Source: Verrucomicrobiota bacterium (GTDB taxonomy: Bacteria; Verrucomicrobiota; Verrucomicrobiia; Opitutales; Seribacteraceae). From it: a stretch of 7,176 bases of DNA. The notes beneath the pieces are model-generated. The model saw only the letters and a list, made by a program, of their open reading frames with translations, did no database searches and had not been told where the DNA came from. The stretch is from contig JACNJI010000298.1 of assembly GCA_014382645.1 (NCBI GenBank), positions 1-7,176 on the forward strand. Direction: 5' to 3'. Below are positions 7,070 to 7,176 of the stretch, piece after piece. The position numbers and the translations under genes are program-made. Position 1 is the stretch's first letter, and every line of letters begins with the position of its first letter.

Positions 7070-7176
7070 ATGAACGACAACACTAAAACCTTAGCTTTCC
7101 TTGGTTCAGCAGCAGCTGCAATCGCCCTTCCCTGGCCATCCATCCCGCAAGCCCGCGAAGCAACGGCCTCCCGCAA
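7070..7176 (+). CDS. Start of a third operon gene, possibly a DUF4340-type protein; cut by the window edge
   Basis: An ATG at 7070, 45 bp after the permease fusion stop, opens a frame that stays open for 35 codons to the edge of the window. The product begins MNDNTKTLAFLGSAAAAIAL, a short polar start followed by one hydrophobic segment, as expected for a membrane anchor or signal sequence. Operons with GldG-type proteins in Planctomycetota and Verrucomicrobiota often continue with a DUF4340 protein that starts in this way, so that is my best guess. It rests on gene order and the N-terminus only, since no domain is visible. No Shine-Dalgarno motif precedes the ATG. With only 35 codons, even its status as a gene depends on the sequence beyond the edge. 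Confidence 0.6.
   Translation, partial: MNDNTKTLAFLGSAAAAIALPWPSIPQAREATASR

Noticed and set aside
1..7176. CRISPR array, insertion sequence, prophage, defence or toxin-antitoxin system
   Set aside because: No regularly spaced repeats, transposase or integrase motifs, terminal inverted repeats or tRNA-like folds were seen; the genes are ordinary chromosomal types.

Overview
The window looks like chromosomal DNA from a Gram-negative bacterium, most likely of the Verrucomicrobiota (Opitutales/Puniceicoccaceae-like). The evidence is the transketolase sequence style, a Gld-type ABC transporter whose permease and auxiliary subunits are fused, a predicted secreted protein of unknown function, and the lack of Shine-Dalgarno motifs at all five gene starts. 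The taxonomic call is inference from remembered families; Planctomycetota or a related PVC lineage is the main alternative. No mobile element, CRISPR array, rRNA or tRNA gene was seen.

Layout. Positions 1-1583 (minus strand) hold a transketolase gene whose 3' end runs off the left edge; 527 codons are visible and intact. After an 84-bp gap, 1668-2882 (minus) encodes a 404-residue exported protein that I do not recognise by name, with a probable prealbumin-like beta domain at its C-terminus. Positions 2883-3232 are an AT-rich divergent intergenic region with several inverted repeats. From there the plus strand carries an apparent operon: an ABC ATPase (3233-3964), a 1001-residue fused permease plus GldG-type auxiliary protein (4019-7024), and the first 35 codons of a further gene (7070 to the right edge) that by position and N-terminus may be the DUF4340-type partner often found in these operons.

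How the genes work together. The two complete plus-strand genes together give a complete ABC-2 type transporter: a cytoplasmic ATPase, a six-helix permease, and a large extracytoplasmic GldG domain held between two membrane anchors. The relatives are named for gliding motility in Bacteroidota (GldA/GldF/GldG), but homologues are widespread in non-gliding bacteria and the substrate is unknown. Transketolase belongs to the pentose phosphate pathway and has no evident functional link to the transporter.

Nothing here is clearly a new system. The points most worth a second look are the roughly 105-residue helical insertion in the GldG domain, the unrecognised exported protein, the repeat pair in the divergent promoter region, and the absence of ribosome-binding motifs.
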